Assembly: GCA_016282095.1 (NCBI GenBank)
Contig: JAEEJW010000224.1
Location: 1 to 33,552, forward strand
DNA length: 33,552 nt
Reading direction: 5' to 3'
Source: Ruminiclostridium sp.
GTDB lineage: Bacteria; Bacillota; Clostridia; Oscillospirales; Ruminococcaceae
Position numbers and translations under genes: made by a program. This document shows, piece after piece, positions 32,391 to 33,552 of this stretch. Numbering within the stretch: the first letter of the stretch is position 1; every line of letters starts with the position of its first letter. Below the pieces are notes generated by a model. It was not told where the DNA came from and did not search any database. It saw only the letters and a program-made list of their open reading frames with translations.

Positions 32391-32449
32391 CAATTGTTAT
32401 CCACAACAAGACTGCGCATTATGCATTTCGGCGAAAATTCCGGAGACTA

Positions 32450-32478
32450 TTGACTTAAAGCAATAAAAATGTTATCAT
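32450..32478 (+). promoter_or_regulatory. Sigma-A promoter of hisZ
   Basis: TTGACT at 32450-32455 and TATCAT at 32473-32478 have a 17-base spacer. The expected start is near 32485, inside the adjacent palindrome. Confidence 0.8.
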
Positions 32479-32509
32479 ATTACTATGGTAATTAATTACC
32501 ATAGTAATA
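32478..32509. promoter_or_regulatory. 32-bp perfect palindrome, probable operator over the hisZ start site
   Basis: The half-site TACTATGGTAATT (32481-32493) and its complement (32494-32506) are extended by three more paired bases on each side, with no spacer and no mismatch. It begins at the last base of the -10 box and covers the transcription start. A dimeric repressor bound here would block initiation. I cannot name the regulator. Confidence 0.8.
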
Positions 32510-32533
32510 CACTAAAGCGAAGGACATAAGTTT

Positions 32534-33552
32534 ATGAAGAAATTTGACCTTATCACTCCCGAAGGCACAAGGGATCTGATATACGGCGAATGCGCCGCGC
32601 TGCGGAGCGTCGGCGAAAAGCTCAGAAAGATTTTCATGGGACACGGGTATTCAGAAGTCATCACTCCCGGACTTGAATTCTTTGACGTATTCAACAGCAA
32701 GACGCGACATTACTCGCAGGAAGAACTGTACAAGCTGACTGACGGCAAAGGGCGTCTTGTGGTCATGAGACCGGATTCAACACTGCCGATAGCAAGACTC
32801 GTAGGAACAAGACTCAGCGGCTCTCCCCTGCCCCTGAAACTGTTCTACAATCAGACCATATACAGAGCAAATCCGAAAGAGAGCGGCAGAGACGATGAAT
32901 TCTTCCAGAGCGGCATCGAGATAATCGGCGGAGATACAATGAAAGCCGATATGGAGGCGCTTTCAATAGCTGCGGAGGTTATGGAATCCTTCGAAGAAGA
33001 AGACTACCGTTTTGAGATAGGTGACAGCGGCTTTTTCACACTGCTTTCTTCGAAACTCGGACTTAACGAACGCGAGCTCGATGAACTCCGTGAATATATG
33101 CTCGGCAAGAACTATCCTGCACTTGACGAGATGCTCGGCAGATACACGGACAATGAATATGCTTCCGCCGTCGGCAAGCTGGCGAGACTGTTCGGCGGCA
33201 GAGAGATACTTGACGAAGCAGAGAAGCTGCTCCCCGAAGAAGCAAAGCCTATGCTCGATCGCTTAGGTAAGGTCTATGACAATCTCTGCGCCATAGGTAC
33301 AGGCGGCAAGGTGACCGTCGATCTGGGCATGGTCAGCAAAAGTCAGGATTATTACACCGGCGTAGTCTTCAAGGGTTACGTCCACGGATACGGTATGCCG
33401 GTGCTTTCAGGCGGACGCTATGACAAAGTGCTTGCAGATTTCGGCGCGGATATACCGGCAACTGGTTTTGCAGTGAACGAGAACGCAGTGGCTAATGCAC
33501 TGCTTAAGCGCTCCGGCGGTATGCTTACACCAGCTCCAGACGTTATGATATA
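32534..33552 (+). CDS. hisZ: ATP phosphoribosyltransferase regulatory subunit HisZ (3' end beyond window)
   Basis: At least 339 residues are present and the gene is cut by the window edge. It has the class II aminoacyl-tRNA-synthetase-like fold of HisZ: TPEGTRDLIYGE (about 8-19), VMRPDSTLPIARLV, the EFFQSGIEIIG motif and SGGRYDKVLADFG near 290. HisZ is a catalytically inert HisRS paralogue that activates short-form HisG in the first step of histidine synthesis. HisZ is separated from true HisRS by the missing tRNA-reading elements and by GTGGKVTVDLGMVSKSQDYY in place of the usual HisRS histidine motif, though a full alignment is needed. GAAGGA before the ATG sets the start. A promoter and operator lie upstream, so hisG and other his genes may follow. 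Confidence 0.85.
   Translation, partial: MKKFDLITPEGTRDLIYGECAALRSVGEKLRKIFMGHGYSEVITPGLEFFDVFNSKTRHYSQEELYKLTDGKGRLVVMRPDSTLPIARLVGTRLSGSPLPLKLFYNQTIYRANPKESGRDDEFFQSGIEIIGGDTMKADMEALSIAAEVMESFEEEDYRFEIGDSGFFTLLSSKLGLNERELDELREYMLGKNYPALDEMLGRYTDNEYASAVGKLARLFGGREILDEAEKLLPEEAKPMLDRLGKVYDNLCAIGTGGKVTVDLGMVSKSQDYYTGVVFKGYVHGYGMPVLSGGRYDKVLADFGADIPATGFAVNENAVANALLKRSGGMLTPAPDVMI

Noticed and set aside
32397-32405. Perfect DnaA box TTATCCACA downstream of the antiporter gene
   Set aside because: It is a single box with no cluster, no AT-rich unwinding stretch and no dnaA or dnaN nearby, so it does not support an origin.

Overview
The window reads as a chromosomal segment of a low-to-moderate GC Gram-positive anaerobe. 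It most resembles Ruminococcus or a close Oscillospiraceae relative. The pointers are secreted proteins with long Thr-rich linkers, a CE2-like esterase, Clostridia-style lipoproteins with Thr/Ala tethers, a HisZ-type histidine enzyme, strong GGAGG ribosome sites and consensus TTGACA/TATAAT promoters. This placement is inference from gene content, not a database match. I saw no rRNA, tRNA, CRISPR array, insertion sequence or phage gene.

Layout. 1-4.2 kb: a cyclase-family hydrolase, then an ECF sigma factor whose stop overlaps the start of a 961-residue single-pass membrane protein (probable anti-sigma). 4.2-6.6 kb, minus strand: an ArsR/SdpR-like repressor, an SdpI-like protein, a YhfC-like intramembrane protease and a small helical protein, read from a promoter flanked by two matching palindromic operators. 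6.7-10.5 kb: a CE2/SGNH esterase (-), a secreted CAP protein (+) and an O-antigen-ligase-like polymerase (-). 10.6-13.4 kb: a NitT/TauT-type ABC transporter (lipoprotein, permease, ATPase) behind a long leader that folds as an antiterminator/terminator switch. 13.4-19.4 kb: a B12-binding-type radical SAM protein (-), a Cys-rich unknown (+) and two tandem paralogous membrane EAL proteins (-). 19.7-21.5 kb: a CobW-family metal GTPase (+), a small membrane protein and a PC4/YdbC-like protein (-).

21.8-28.9 kb is one long plus-strand series: D,D-carboxypeptidase, rlmH, a DUF308-like membrane protein with a probable permuted-papain domain, an ADP-ribosylglycohydrolase, Rel (p)ppGpp synthetase/hydrolase and a short DtxR-type repressor. 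The first four genes overlap by 1-8 bases, so they are probably translationally coupled. 28.9-31.1 kb: a promoter, a leader with about 2.4 copies of a 98-bp repeat, then a membrane-anchored SGNH hydrolase, a DUF4358-like lipoprotein and a four-helix membrane protein. 31.2-32.4 kb: a CPA2-type cation/proton antiporter. 32.4 kb to the end: a promoter with a 32-bp perfect palindrome at its start site, driving hisZ, which runs off the window.

The best candidates for undescribed biology are RNA or DNA regulatory elements: the tandem repeat leader (29008-29243), the transporter attenuator leader (10667-10850), the paired operators (6519-6600) and the hisZ palindrome (32478-32509). Several proteins also depart from family motifs at key residues.
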